Positions 1-6,698 of a stretch of DNA of 11,814 nucleotides are shown piece by piece. The notes under the pieces were generated by a model. That model saw only the letters and a program-made list of their open reading frames with translations. It was not told the origin of the DNA and did not search any database. Source of the stretch: Lactobacillus sp. (GTDB lineage Bacteria; Bacillota; Bacilli; Lactobacillales; Lactobacillaceae); NCBI GenBank assembly GCA_003482405.1, contig DMZB01000162.1, positions 1 through 11,814 of the forward strand. The letters run 5' to 3'. Positions within the stretch are counted from its first letter, which is position 1; every line of letters starts with the position of its first letter. Position numbers and translations under genes: made by a program.

Positions 1-1281
1 ATTACTTTGAATGTAGATGCTAGTAGGTTCCGCCGTCCCTTTCGAAAAATGCTGTTGAACAATCCTAAATCCACGTTTGGCAGGGACATTGTCGGCAATT
101 TCAACAGTATTGTCATAATCCAACATGCCATGACTCATTAAGGACAACGGCACCATAACAATGGCAACAACGACTAGTGTCAAAATCGGACGAATCATTG
201 ATGTGCTACCAAGTGCATGCCAAAGTTTGCTATTACCTTCGCCGGAGTTTTTACGAATTGGCCAGAACATGTTTGGCCCTAACACCGTCATAAAGAATGG
301 GTTTAAGGTGAGTAAAACAGCCAGCAAAACAATGACCCCGATTGCAATACCAACCGCTGAACGGTACAGGGAGAACTTAGCAAAAGCAAGCACAGACATC
401 CCAATCAAGACGGATAGACCGGAGTATAGAACCGTACGTCCACCAACGCGAATTGCGCTACTTGTGGCCTCGTGCGGATTCTTACCATGCGCCATTTCCT
501 GTCTAAACTGGTTATAAAGCAGGATGTTATAATCCGTCCCAATCCCAAATAGCACGATGATAATGAAAACTTGCGTGAAGTTTGAAAATGGAAAGTTAAA
601 GTACTGCACAAGGTTGGTTACGACACTAATCGAAACCAAACCGGACACGGCCACCGTTAATAACGAAATAATCGGTGTGATTGGTGAACGGAAGACCAAT
701 AACAGCACAACGAAAATGAATACGGCTGCAATAACTTCGGTTTTACGCACCCCAGCTTGTGTGGCATCCGAAAAATCTTGGTTGAGAATATCTGGACCTG
801 TGATATAAGTTTTCACACCGCTGGTCTTAATTGCTTTCGTTAATTGCCGCCGAATGAGGACTCGAGTATGCACCTTAGTGAGCTTAACATTCATCTGAAC
901 CAGCTCAGTGGTTTTATCTTTAGACACCAACTGCTTTTTGGCAATCGTACTATCCTGAGCAGTCGTTAAACTCTTAATTTGATACTTGCTCTTATCCTGT
1001 TTAAGGTCACCAATCGTACGATTAATAGCCGCTTTTTGGTTATCAGTCAGCTTTTTATTGCCATTACTGAAGACGGCCACGATTGCAGTGGTGTTTTTTT
1101 GATCACTGCCCCACTTCGTTTGCATGTTTTTCGCACGAACACTTTGATATGTACTGGGAATCTTGGTCTGACCTTTATCGGCCACTAACTTGCCTGTATC
1201 CGGAGTCACCATAAGTGCGACCACTAGTACCACTAACCAGCCAATTAATCCCCAGACATGATTTTTCGTCATCCACTTCAT
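1..1281 (-). CDS. MMPL/RND-family exporter, N-terminal 427 residues (partial at window edge)
   Basis: This is the N-terminal 427 residues of an integral membrane exporter of the MMPL (RND-like) family; the reading frame is open to position 1, so the C-terminal part lies outside. It starts at ATG 1281 behind an AGGAGG at about 1292-1297. Visible layout: a first membrane segment (about residues 8-25), a long polar extracytoplasmic region (about 26-178), then a cluster of membrane segments (about 181-197, 202-223, 236-255, 285-302, 308-328) and another at about 365-382. The Asp-Tyr pair D250-Y251, in a GIGTDYN context followed by NQFRQEM, matches the proton-relay motif of MMPL transporters. By family, such proteins use the proton gradient to export lipids, peptides or drugs; the substrate here is unknown. 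It lies 40 nt downstream of the Rrf2-type regulator on the same strand and is probably co-transcribed and controlled by it. Confidence 0.9.
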   Translation of the reverse strand, partial: MKWMTKNHVWGLIGWLVVLVVALMVTPDTGKLVADKGQTKIPSTYQSVRAKNMQTKWGSDQKNTTAIVAVFSNGNKKLTDNQKAAINRTIGDLKQDKSKYQIKSLTTAQDSTIAKKQLVSKDKTTELVQMNVKLTKVHTRVLIRRQLTKAIKTSGVKTYITGPDILNQDFSDATQAGVRKTEVIAAVFIFVVLLLVFRSPITPIISLLTVAVSGLVSISVVTNLVQYFNFPFSNFTQVFIIIVLFGIGTDYNILLYNQFRQEMAHGKNPHEATSSAIRVGGRTVLYSGLSVLIGMSVLAFAKFSLYRSAVGIAIGVIVLLAVLLTLNPFFMTVLGPNMFWPIRKNSGEGNSKLWHALGSTSMIRPILTLVVVAIVMVPLSLMSHGMLDYDNTVEIADNVPAKRGFRIVQQHFSKGTAEPTSIYIQSN

Positions 1282-1321
1282 GTTCCGTTTATCCTCCTAA
1301 CACGCTACTTCCTGTGGCTCT

Positions 1322-1870
1322 CTACTGAGCCTCGGCATCTCTTTGTTTTCTTTTCAACGTTAACCATGGCGTCAAATCGATTGTGATTCGTTTGCCATTG
1401 CGATGTGGACATAACTCATCCAGTGAAAAAGCGGCCAGCTTCGATCTGAAACCGTTTTCAGCCTCAGCAAAGATTGCCAACGCTTCCTCTTTTGCGTCCC
1501 CAATGTTGTGATTTTCATCGAGCCAACCAATGTGGTAGCATTCCTCAAACGAAGGATCATCGGAAAGACCGAAAACACGATCAGCAAGGCCCGAGGATGC
1601 GCCAAACGGTTCGGTTCCCTCAATCGTATTAAATACATCCAGCATGCTGATTTGATCAGGTTCACGATTGATCACAAAGCCACCGGATTTACCGGAAACT
1701 GATCGCACCAATCCAGCACGGGAAAGATGCTGAATCACTTTTTTCGTATAGGAATCTGAAAATCCTAAACGCTGTGAAATTAACGTACTATGCAACGGTA
1801 CTTCACGTTTTTGAATAGCCAGTAACATCAAAATACAAATGGCCTGTTCTAAACTTGGCTTGGCTTTCAT
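1322..1870 (-). CDS. Rrf2-family transcriptional regulator
   Basis: A 182-residue winged-helix regulator. The recognition region at about residues 28-70 (LISQRLGFSDSYTKKVIQHL, then RAGLVRS and GKSGGFVINR) followed by PDQISMLDVFNTIEG at about 71-85 is typical of Rrf2 proteins. The frame is open further upstream to 1957, but that extension runs through the promoter and operator palindrome. The ATG at 1870, with GGAG eight bases upstream and the usual Rrf2 N-terminus (MKAKPSLEQAICILMLLA), is therefore preferred. The length is slightly longer than the usual 130-170 residues, with a basic tail ending KRKQRDAEAQ. The three cysteines (C12, C111, C154) are not clustered as in Fe-S members such as IscR or NsrR, so a non-cluster sensing mechanism is likely. 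It is probably a self-regulating repressor of the downstream MMPL exporter. The signal sensed is unknown. Confidence 0.88.
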   Translation of the reverse strand: MKAKPSLEQAICILMLLAIQKREVPLHSTLISQRLGFSDSYTKKVIQHLSRAGLVRSVSGKSGGFVINREPDQISMLDVFNTIEGTEPFGASSGLADRVFGLSDDPSFEECYHIGWLDENHNIGDAKEEALAIFAEAENGFRSKLAAFSLDELCPHRNGKRITIDLTPWLTLKRKQRDAEAQ

Positions 1871-1922
1871 AAAATTCTCCAGACTTTTTAAACAAGACAA
1901 CGGGTATCCTTTTTTGATTAAC

Positions 1923-1939
1923 AGGATACAGTGTATCCT
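1923..1939. promoter_or_regulatory. Perfect palindrome, likely operator of the Rrf2 regulator
   Basis: AGGATACAGTGTATCCT is a perfect inverted repeat with 8-bp arms around one central base. It overlaps the proposed -10 of the Rrf2-type gene. A third half-site, GTATCCT, lies at 1904-1910 between this palindrome and the start codon. The position fits autorepression; assignment to this regulator is inferred. Confidence 0.65.
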
Positions 1940-1957
1940 CTTTAAAAATAAATTCAA
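1930..1957 (-). promoter_or_regulatory. Promoter of the Rrf2 regulator-MMPL operon
   Basis: On the minus strand, -35 TTGAAT (1952-1957) and -10 TACACT (1930-1935) are separated by 16 bp. The -10 lies inside the 17-bp palindrome, so a bound repressor would block polymerase. Confidence 0.5.
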
Positions 1958-1978
1958 GGTTAAATTTTTACTGAATGT

Positions 1979-2007
1979 TTGTCCACTTCTTCAGGATTCG
2001 CTATACT
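1979..2007 (+). promoter_or_regulatory. glpK promoter
   Basis: -35 TTGTCC (1979-1984) and -10 TATACT (2002-2007) are spaced 17 bp apart, giving a start near 2013. It is divergent from the Rrf2-type gene promoter, and the two -35 boxes are about 21 bp apart. Confidence 0.7.
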
Positions 2008-2016
2008 ATCAACATT

Positions 2017-2030
2017 GGTAACCGGTTACA
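2017..2030 (+). promoter_or_regulatory. cre-like catabolite repression site in glpK leader
   Basis: GGTAACCGGTTACA matches the Gram-positive cre consensus TGWAANCGNTNWCA at every position except the first. It contains the perfect 12-bp palindrome GTAACCGGTTAC. It lies just downstream of the predicted transcription start, where CcpA binding would repress. Glycerol kinase genes are commonly under CcpA control in lactic acid bacteria. Confidence 0.65.
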
Positions 2031-2055
2031 ACGTAAATAAAAAGCGAGGCAAATT

Positions 2056-3561
2056 ATGGCATTTGTAACGGAACACTATATTTTAGCGGTGGATCAAGGG
2101 ACGTCAGCGTCACGCGCCATTATCATCAATAAAAATGGCCGCAGGGTCACTGCTGCTTCGCAAGCATTGCCACAAATCAATCGCCACCCAGGTTGGGTCG
2201 AACACGATCCCAACTTATTATGGAATTCTGTTCAATCCGTGATTTCATCCGTCCTGATCAATGCCGGTATTCATCCGGACCAAATTGACGGTGTGGGCAT
2301 TGTGACGCAACGTGAAACAACGATTATTTGGGACCGTACAACCGGCGAACCCATTGCACCAGCAGTTGGTTGGGGATCTAAGCAGACCGATAACGTGACG
2401 CGCCAGCTTATTAAAGACGGCTACGGCGACATGATTCACCAAAAAACCGGCCTATTCATTAATTCTTACTTCTCAGCGGCCAAAATTCGCTGGTTGTTAG
2501 ATCACGTGGACGGTGCACAAGAACGCGCTGAAAAAGGTGAGTTATGTTTTGGAACCGTTGATTCGTGGCTGGCTTGGAAGCTTTCCGGTAGTGCACTTCA
2601 TGTCACCGACTATTCAAACGCCAGCAGAACCATGCTATTTAACATTCATACGCTGGATTGGGACGACGAAATCTTAAAGTTAATGAATATCCCCCGTGTA
2701 ATGTTGCCGACGGTTAAGTCTTCATCCGAAGTTTATGGCCATACCCAAAACTACCAGTTCTTTGGTGCTGAAGTGCCAATTGCAGCACTAGCCGGTGACC
2801 AACAGGCCGCGTTGTTTGGTCAAATGGGTTTTGAAGAGGGCGTCGTAAAGAACACGTACGGGGCTGGTGCCTTTATCGTGATGAACACTGGGCACAAACC
2901 ACTCATTTCAAATAACGGCTTATTAACGACCATCGCCTATGGCCTTAATGGTGAAATTCAGTACGCGCTCGAAGGCTCAATCTTCGTTGCTGGTTCGGCA
3001 ATCGGCTGGCTCCAAGATGAAATGAAAATGATTCCTGATGAGCCAGCTGCAAAACGTGCTGCCCTGGCCTCCACCAACCACGACGAAGTGTACGTGGTAC
3101 CTGCCTTTTCTGGTCTGGGCGCACCATATTGGGACGAGGATGCCCGTGGCGCCGTTTATGGTATCACCCGTGGCACCACACAAAACGACTTCGTCAAAGC
3201 CACCCTTCAATCCATTGCCTATCAAACCCGTGATGTTATCGAAACCATGCGCAAGGATACAAACCTGTCCATCCCACGTTTGAAAGCTGATGGTGCATCC
3301 TCACGCAATACCTATCTCATGCAATTTCAAGCTGATATTCTCGACATGGAAATTGACCGTTCCGCTGACGAAGAAACAACTGCCTTAGGCGCTGCGTTCT
3401 TAGCCGGATTAGCGGTTGGCTTTTGGGACAACATCGACGACTTGCAAAAAATTTACCAAGAAGGCAAAACGTTCTCACCAAACATGCCAAATGACCGCCG
3501 CCAACGCTTGTACAAAGGTTGGCAGACGGCGGTCAAGGCAACAGAATTGTTTAAGATATAA
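2056..3561 (+). CDS. glpK: Glycerol kinase (divergent, lacks the usual regulatory His)
   Basis: A 501-residue FGGY carbohydrate kinase of normal length that phosphorylates glycerol with ATP to sn-glycerol 3-phosphate in the cytoplasm. The N-terminal phosphate loop is DQGTSASR (13-20). Glycerol-site residues R86-E87, W106 and Y138, and the catalytic base D248 in [11 protein letters not shown], are all present, as is [12 protein letters not shown] (348-359). The start ATG follows GAGG with a 6-nt gap. It is very close to enterococcal GlpK across the protein, with several changes at normally fixed places. GWGSKQ stands where others have VWQ-x-R. DGA (412-414) stands in the usual DGG nucleotide loop. 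NYQFFG puts Gln234 where enterococcal enzymes have the HPr-phosphorylated His232. No glpF or glpO is adjacent, so this may be a second, specialised glycerol kinase. Expression is probably repressed by CcpA. Confidence 0.95.
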   Translation: MAFVTEHYILAVDQGTSASRAIIINKNGRRVTAASQALPQINRHPGWVEHDPNLLWNSVQSVISSVLINAGIHPDQIDGVGIVTQRETTIIWDRTTGEPIAPAVGWGSKQTDNVTRQLIKDGYGDMIHQKTGLFINSYFSAAKIRWLLDHVDGAQERAEKGELCFGTVDSWLAWKLSGSALHVTDYSNASRTMLFNIHTLDWDDEILKLMNIPRVMLPTVKSSSEVYGHTQNYQFFGAEVPIAALAGDQQAALFGQMGFEEGVVKNTYGAGAFIVMNTGHKPLISNNGLLTTIAYGLNGEIQYALEGSIFVAGSAIGWLQDEMKMIPDEPAAKRAALASTNHDEVYVVPAFSGLGAPYWDEDARGAVYGITRGTTQNDFVKATLQSIAYQTRDVIETMRKDTNLSIPRLKADGASSRNTYLMQFQADILDMEIDRSADEETTALGAAFLAGLAVGFWDNIDDLQKIYQEGKTFSPNMPNDRRQRLYKGWQTAVKATELFKI

Positions 3562-3594
3562 CGAAGTACAATATTTAAATTAAAAGAGCGTGAA

Positions 3595-3685
3595 CAACCT
3601 CGGGTGAGCCCGAGCAACAATTAGAAAAGCCCTTCGTATAGGCGAGCTTTGCCTATATGGAGGGCTTTTCAGGTTGTGCACAGTG
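3595..3685 (+). repeat. 91-nt structured intergenic element, copy 1 (after glpK)
   Basis: First of two 91-nt elements that align without gaps (73/91 identical to the reverse complement of 9838-9928). Order: CAACCT; a small hairpin CTCGGG-TGAG-CCCGAG (3599-3614); CAACAATTA; a 47-nt hairpin (3624-3670) with arms GAAAAGCCCTTCGTATAGGC and GCCTATATGGAGGGCTTTTC, all 20 pairs formed with two G-U wobbles, around the loop GAGCTTT; then AGGTTG (3671-3676), which can pair with the opening CAACCT; then TGCACAGTG. It begins 33 nt after the glpK stop in the sense direction. It may act as a 3' UTR structure or weak terminator (stem followed by TTTTC only). I do not recognise the family. Confidence 0.85.
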
Positions 3686-3710
3686 GCTCAGAGGTTGTGA
3701 ACGCGTTTAT

Positions 3711-3757
3711 GGCAATTTCTTATCCGCATGATTCTTTGCGGTTGAAAAGAAATTGCC
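3711..3757 (+). other. Second long hairpin downstream of glpK
   Basis: GGCAATTTCTT (3711-3721) pairs perfectly with AAGAAATTGCC (3747-3757) over 11 bp. Inside it, CCGCA (3724-3728) pairs with TGCGG (3737-3741). AGTGGC (3682-3687) and GCCACT (3762-3767) could close an outer helix around it. No T-run follows, so it is not an ordinary terminator. Its function is unknown. Confidence 0.55.
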
Positions 3758-3997
3758 CACCGCCACTTAGTCAAAATTACCGCAAACCAGTTATGTCCCA
3801 CGGAATGGCAGCCCAGTTTGGCGTAACGAAATCAATACACTGACGTTAACATTACATCCGTTTGAACATAGTTAGAAAACTTTTTTCACACACGGGGGCA
3901 ATTGATGTAAATTTTTTAAATTTCATTTTGGTGGACCAGACCAATGCGAACCGTTGATTTAATCAGTTTTCACAACTGATACACGCCCTTAATCTAA

Positions 3998-4011
3998 TGT
4001 AAACGGTTGCG
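3998..4011 (+). promoter_or_regulatory. cre-like site upstream of zwf
   Basis: TGTAAACGGTTGCG matches TGWAANCGNTNWCA at 12 of 14 positions. Its centre is about 50 bp upstream of the predicted start, a place where CcpA more often activates or modulates than blocks. It overlaps the element-type box GGTTGCGCACAGTGG. Confidence 0.4.
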
Positions 4012-4041
4012 CACAGTGGTGCATCGCGCCAGATATTGTTA

Positions 4042-4047
4042 TATAAT
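4042..4047 (+). promoter_or_regulatory. zwf promoter -10
   Basis: TATAAT lies about 85 bp upstream of the GTG start, giving a start near 4053-4055. No good -35 is seen at 16-18 bp; the best-placed hexamer is GTGCAT (4019-4024), so the promoter may need an activator. Confidence 0.5.
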
Positions 4048-4059
4048 GAACCAGTCAAC

Positions 4060-4085
4060 GACAGAAAGCGGTTTCGTTTTCTGTC
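4060..4085 (+). other. Hairpin at the 5' end of the zwf leader
   Basis: GACAGAAAGCG (4060-4070) pairs with CGTTTTCTGTC (4075-4085) over 11 bp, including one G-U, around the tetraloop GTTT. It would begin within about 6 nt of the predicted transcript start. No T-run follows, so a 5' stabilising stem is more likely than an attenuator. Confidence 0.5.
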
Positions 4086-4128
4086 ACTGCGAAATCCTAC
4101 ATTTACAGGCATTTAAGGAGTGAAAACC

Positions 4129-5610
4129 GTGGCAACAGAATACAGCTCATTGTTTACTTTCTTTGGGGGTACCGGTGACCTTGCAAAACGCAAGCTGTAC
4201 CCATCCCTCTTCAAACTTTACGTACGTGGTAACTTAGGTGAACATTTCGCCGTTATTGGTACTGCACGTGATACTTGGACTGACGAAAAGTTCCGTGAAA
4301 TCGTCACCCAATCCATTCAGGCGGACCAGCCTGATGCAGACATGCATGCAGCAGAAATCTTTGTTTCACATTTCTACTACATCGCCCATGATGTTACGGA
4401 TAAGGCGCACTACGCTGTGATGAAGGACCTTGTTGAAAAGCTGGACAAACAGTACAGCATCAACGGCAACCGGATCTTCTATCTGTCCATGGCACCACGT
4501 TTCTTTGGTGAAGTTGCCTTGAACTTAAAGTCAGAAGGTTTGTTGTCTGACAACGGTACTAGCCGTTTGGTTATTGAAAAACCATTTGGTACAGACTACA
4601 CTACTGCCGAAACATTAAACGACCAATTATCAGGTGCGTTTGACGAAAAGCAAATCTACCGAATCGACCACTACCTTGGTAAGGAAATGGTTCAAAACAT
4701 CCAGGCATTACGTTTCGGTAACACCTTCGTTGAATCCCTGTGGAACAACCGTTACATTGACAACGTCCAAGTCACTTTGAGTGAAAAACTTGGTGTTGAA
4801 GACCGTGCCGGTTACTATGATACTGCTGGTGCCTTACGTGACATGGTGCAAAACCATATCATGCAGATCGTTTCACAGTTGGCGATGGAACAACCTGTTT
4901 CATTTACCGACGCTGATGTCCGTGTTGAAAAGATCAAGGCATTGCGTTCACTGCGGGTTTACAGCCCTGCCGAAGCGGCCAAGAACTTTATCCGCGGCCA
5001 ATACGGTGCTAATGATTCAGAACCTGCCTACCGTGACGAACCAAACGTACCAAAGGATTCACACAACGACACGTTTGTTGCCGGTAAATTATTATTCGAC
5101 AACTACCGCTGGTCAGGTGTCCCATTCTACGTCCGGACTGGTAAACGCTTAGCTGATAAGTTCACACGGATCGACGTTGTCTTCAAGAAACCTTTGATCG
5201 ACATCTTCGCCTTCCCACAAAACCGTGACAATTCATTGGCACCTAACGTTTTGACCATCTATGTTGAACCAAACTCAGGATTCTCTCTGCAATTGAACGC
5301 TAAGACTGCTGGTCAAGGCTTTGAAACAGAACCAATCCACTTGGACTTCCAACAAGATGTTGCCCAAAAAGAAGAAACACCAGAACCATACGAACGTTTG
5401 CTGCATGATACCTTAAAGGGTGACCAGACAAACTTCGCGTCATGGGATGAAGTTTCTTATGCTTGGAAGTTCGTTGACGTTATCCAGAAGCTCTGGGACA
5501 CAGAATCACCAGACTTCCCTAACTACGTTTCAGGCTCCATGGGTCCTGCTGCATCAGATGAATTGTTGCAACGTGACCACCGTGCTTGGGTATACCGTTT
5601 GAACCGGTAA
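4129..5610 (+). CDS. zwf: Glucose-6-phosphate 1-dehydrogenase
   Basis: Oxidises glucose 6-phosphate to 6-phosphogluconolactone with reduction of NAD(P)+, the first step of the oxidative pentose phosphate/phosphoketolase route and the entry point for heterofermentation. It has 493 residues, normal for the family. GTG 4129 is chosen as start because AAGGAG (4115-4120) lies 8 nt before it; an in-frame GTG at 4120 overlaps that site. The Rossmann motif GGTGDLAKRK is at 13-22, EKPFG at 150-154, the substrate motif RIDHYLGKEMVQN at 178-190, and the catalytic His at H243 in QNHIMQ. The enzyme follows the Leuconostoc mesenteroides sequence closely. The residue after the cofactor-binding Arg (R47) is Asp48, where the Leuconostoc enzyme has Gln47, which may weaken NADP+ binding. 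It is followed by a strong terminator and is probably a single-gene transcript. Confidence 0.96.
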   Translation: MATEYSSLFTFFGGTGDLAKRKLYPSLFKLYVRGNLGEHFAVIGTARDTWTDEKFREIVTQSIQADQPDADMHAAEIFVSHFYYIAHDVTDKAHYAVMKDLVEKLDKQYSINGNRIFYLSMAPRFFGEVALNLKSEGLLSDNGTSRLVIEKPFGTDYTTAETLNDQLSGAFDEKQIYRIDHYLGKEMVQNIQALRFGNTFVESLWNNRYIDNVQVTLSEKLGVEDRAGYYDTAGALRDMVQNHIMQIVSQLAMEQPVSFTDADVRVEKIKALRSLRVYSPAEAAKNFIRGQYGANDSEPAYRDEPNVPKDSHNDTFVAGKLLFDNYRWSGVPFYVRTGKRLADKFTRIDVVFKKPLIDIFAFPQNRDNSLAPNVLTIYVEPNSGFSLQLNAKTAGQGFETEPIHLDFQQDVAQKEETPEPYERLLHDTLKGDQTNFASWDEVSYAWKFVDVIQKLWDTESPDFPNYVSGSMGPAASDELLQRDHRAWVYRLNR

Positions 5611-5640
5611 TTTTATCCATAAACAACTAATGACTTAAAA

Positions 5641-5679
5641 CAGCTCTTCGACAAAAATTGTCGGAGAGCTGCTTTTTTT
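5641..5679. terminator. Bidirectional terminator between zwf and the hydroxyacyl-CoA dehydrogenase gene
   Basis: CAGCTCTTCGACAA (5641-5654) pairs with TTGTCGGAGAGCTG (5658-5671) over 14 bp with one T-G wobble and an AAA loop. It is followed by C and seven T on the plus strand. On the minus strand the stem is followed by TTTT. It serves both convergent genes. Confidence 0.93.
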
Positions 5680-5699
5680 CCTGTACATGTTTGATAAAA

Positions 5700-6698
5700 C
5701 TAGGCCTGGGTCAAAAAGTCACTGGACTCAAACGCTGGGTGCGGATACTTGTAAAATCCTTCTCCACTAGCAACACCAGTTTTGCCCTTATCAAGGTAGT
5801 CGCGCTTCATCATCGCGGCCAATTCTTTAAAGTCATCACTACCAGTCGTCGCGGCATAGTTCACAATAATGTTGTAAACCGTCTGAATTCCGACAACATC
5901 AAGAATTGCGAACGGTCCCATTGGCGCGCCGGTTGCAATCATCCAGGTTCGATCAATGGTCTCAAAGTCACCCACACCCTTCAGAAAGAGCATTTGTGCG
6001 GCATTGAGAAACGGCACCAAAATACTGTTCAAAATATAACCGGCCTGTTCCTTTTTGACCAGAATTGGAATCATCCCAATATCACGGGCAAACTGAACGA
6101 CCTCTTGGTAAATATTCGCATCAGTGCCGGCATGACCCATGATTTCAGCTGTATTGTTCTTCCAAATCTCATTTGCAAAGTGTAGTGCTAAAAATTGTTT
6201 GGGACGACCCGTGACCTCAGCAAACTGACTTGGTACTAGCGTGGATGAATTAGAGGCAAAAATCGTCTTCGCTGGTGCAACTGCAGCCAACTGTTGATAA
6301 AACTTTGTCTTCAAATCAACAACCTCAGGAATCGCTTCAATAATCAAATCAGCATCCTTCACCGCCTCTGCAAGATCCGTCGCATAGTGAATCGCTGCCG
6401 GCGTGTTGCGCGCAACTTTTTCTGCATCTTGAATCCGTTTGATAATAACATCTGGTAAACCCGGCAGCAAATTTTCGTTATAGTCAGTTCCTTCGATTAA
6501 GCTGCTAAAATTCGTTTGAGACGCACCAATATTGGATGCGTAGATTTCAGCCAAACCACCAATACGAGTCTTTGCTTTATCGATCACCGCGTCATTAATA
6601 TCATAGATTGTGACATCAAATCCTTTAAACGCGATCTGAAATGCAATTTGGCTCCCCAAAACGCCACTACCAGCGACGGTTACATGCTTAATTGACAT
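5700..6698 (-). CDS. 3-hydroxyacyl-CoA dehydrogenase family protein
   Basis: A 332-residue NAD-dependent dehydrogenase of the 3-hydroxyacyl-CoA (HAD/Hbd) family. The ATG at 6698 is chosen because AGGAGG (6708-6713) lies 9 nt upstream; a GTG three codons earlier nearly touches it. The Rossmann motif GSGVLG is at 10-15, with an acidic IYDIND at about 32-37, typical of NAD use. The catalytic set is visible: SNSS (about 149-152), H173, E185 and N224, with spacings like those of characterised members. The usual HFFNP around the catalytic His is HFANE here, so the substrate may not be an ordinary acyl-CoA. No thiolase, crotonase or acyl-CoA gene is adjacent, and lactobacilli generally lack beta-oxidation; a short hydroxy acid or a CoA ester from another route is possible. 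No confident promoter was found in the 209-nt gap upstream. Confidence 0.88.
   Translation of the reverse strand: MSIKHVTVAGSGVLGSQIAFQIAFKGFDVTIYDINDAVIDKAKTRIGGLAEIYASNIGASQTNFSSLIEGTDYNENLLPGLPDVIIKRIQDAEKVARNTPAAIHYATDLAEAVKDADLIIEAIPEVVDLKTKFYQQLAAVAPAKTIFASNSSTLVPSQFAEVTGRPKQFLALHFANEIWKNNTAEIMGHAGTDANIYQEVVQFARDIGMIPILVKKEQAGYILNSILVPFLNAAQMLFLKGVGDFETIDRTWMIATGAPMGPFAILDVVGIQTVYNIIVNYAATTGSDDFKELAAMMKRDYLDKGKTGVASGEGFYKYPHPAFESSDFLTQA

Larger units (their letters stand above)
3562..4128. other. 567-nt gene-free, structure-rich region between glpK and zwf
   Basis: I see no convincing gene on either strand. The region holds, in order: the 91-nt element (3595-3685); an AACGCGTTT box shared with the second copy (3698-3708); a second large hairpin (3711-3757); an AT-rich stretch (about 3860-3940); the inverted repeat ATCAGTT-TTCAC-AACTGAT (3962-3980); a cre-like site (3998-4011) overlapped by the box GGTTGCGCACAGTGG (4005-4019), which repeats the 3' box of the element; the zwf -10 (4042-4047); and a leader hairpin (4060-4085). 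A 64-codon frame at 3649-3843 crosses two hairpins and has no ribosome site, so it is not called. Confidence 0.75.

Noticed and set aside
161..808. Plus-strand open frames of 118 and 83 codons
   Set aside because: They lie antisense to the MMPL exporter, whose minus-strand frame encodes membrane segments and the Asp-Tyr motif; no ribosome sites support them.
1871..1957. N-terminal extension of the Rrf2-type regulator by 29 codons
   Set aside because: It would translate the promoter and operator palindrome; the ATG at 1870 has a good ribosome site and the family N-terminus.
3649..3843. 64-codon open frame in the glpK-zwf gap
   Set aside because: It starts inside the loop side of the element hairpin, crosses a second hairpin, and has no ribosome site or recognisable sequence.
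3872..3888. TTAGAAAA followed by TTTTTTCA, resembling the element with its hairpin deleted
   Set aside because: Too short and AT-rich to separate from chance; the flanking boxes are absent.
5658..6185. 175-codon plus-strand open frame
   Set aside because: It is antisense to the hydroxyacyl-CoA dehydrogenase gene and begins inside the terminator stem.
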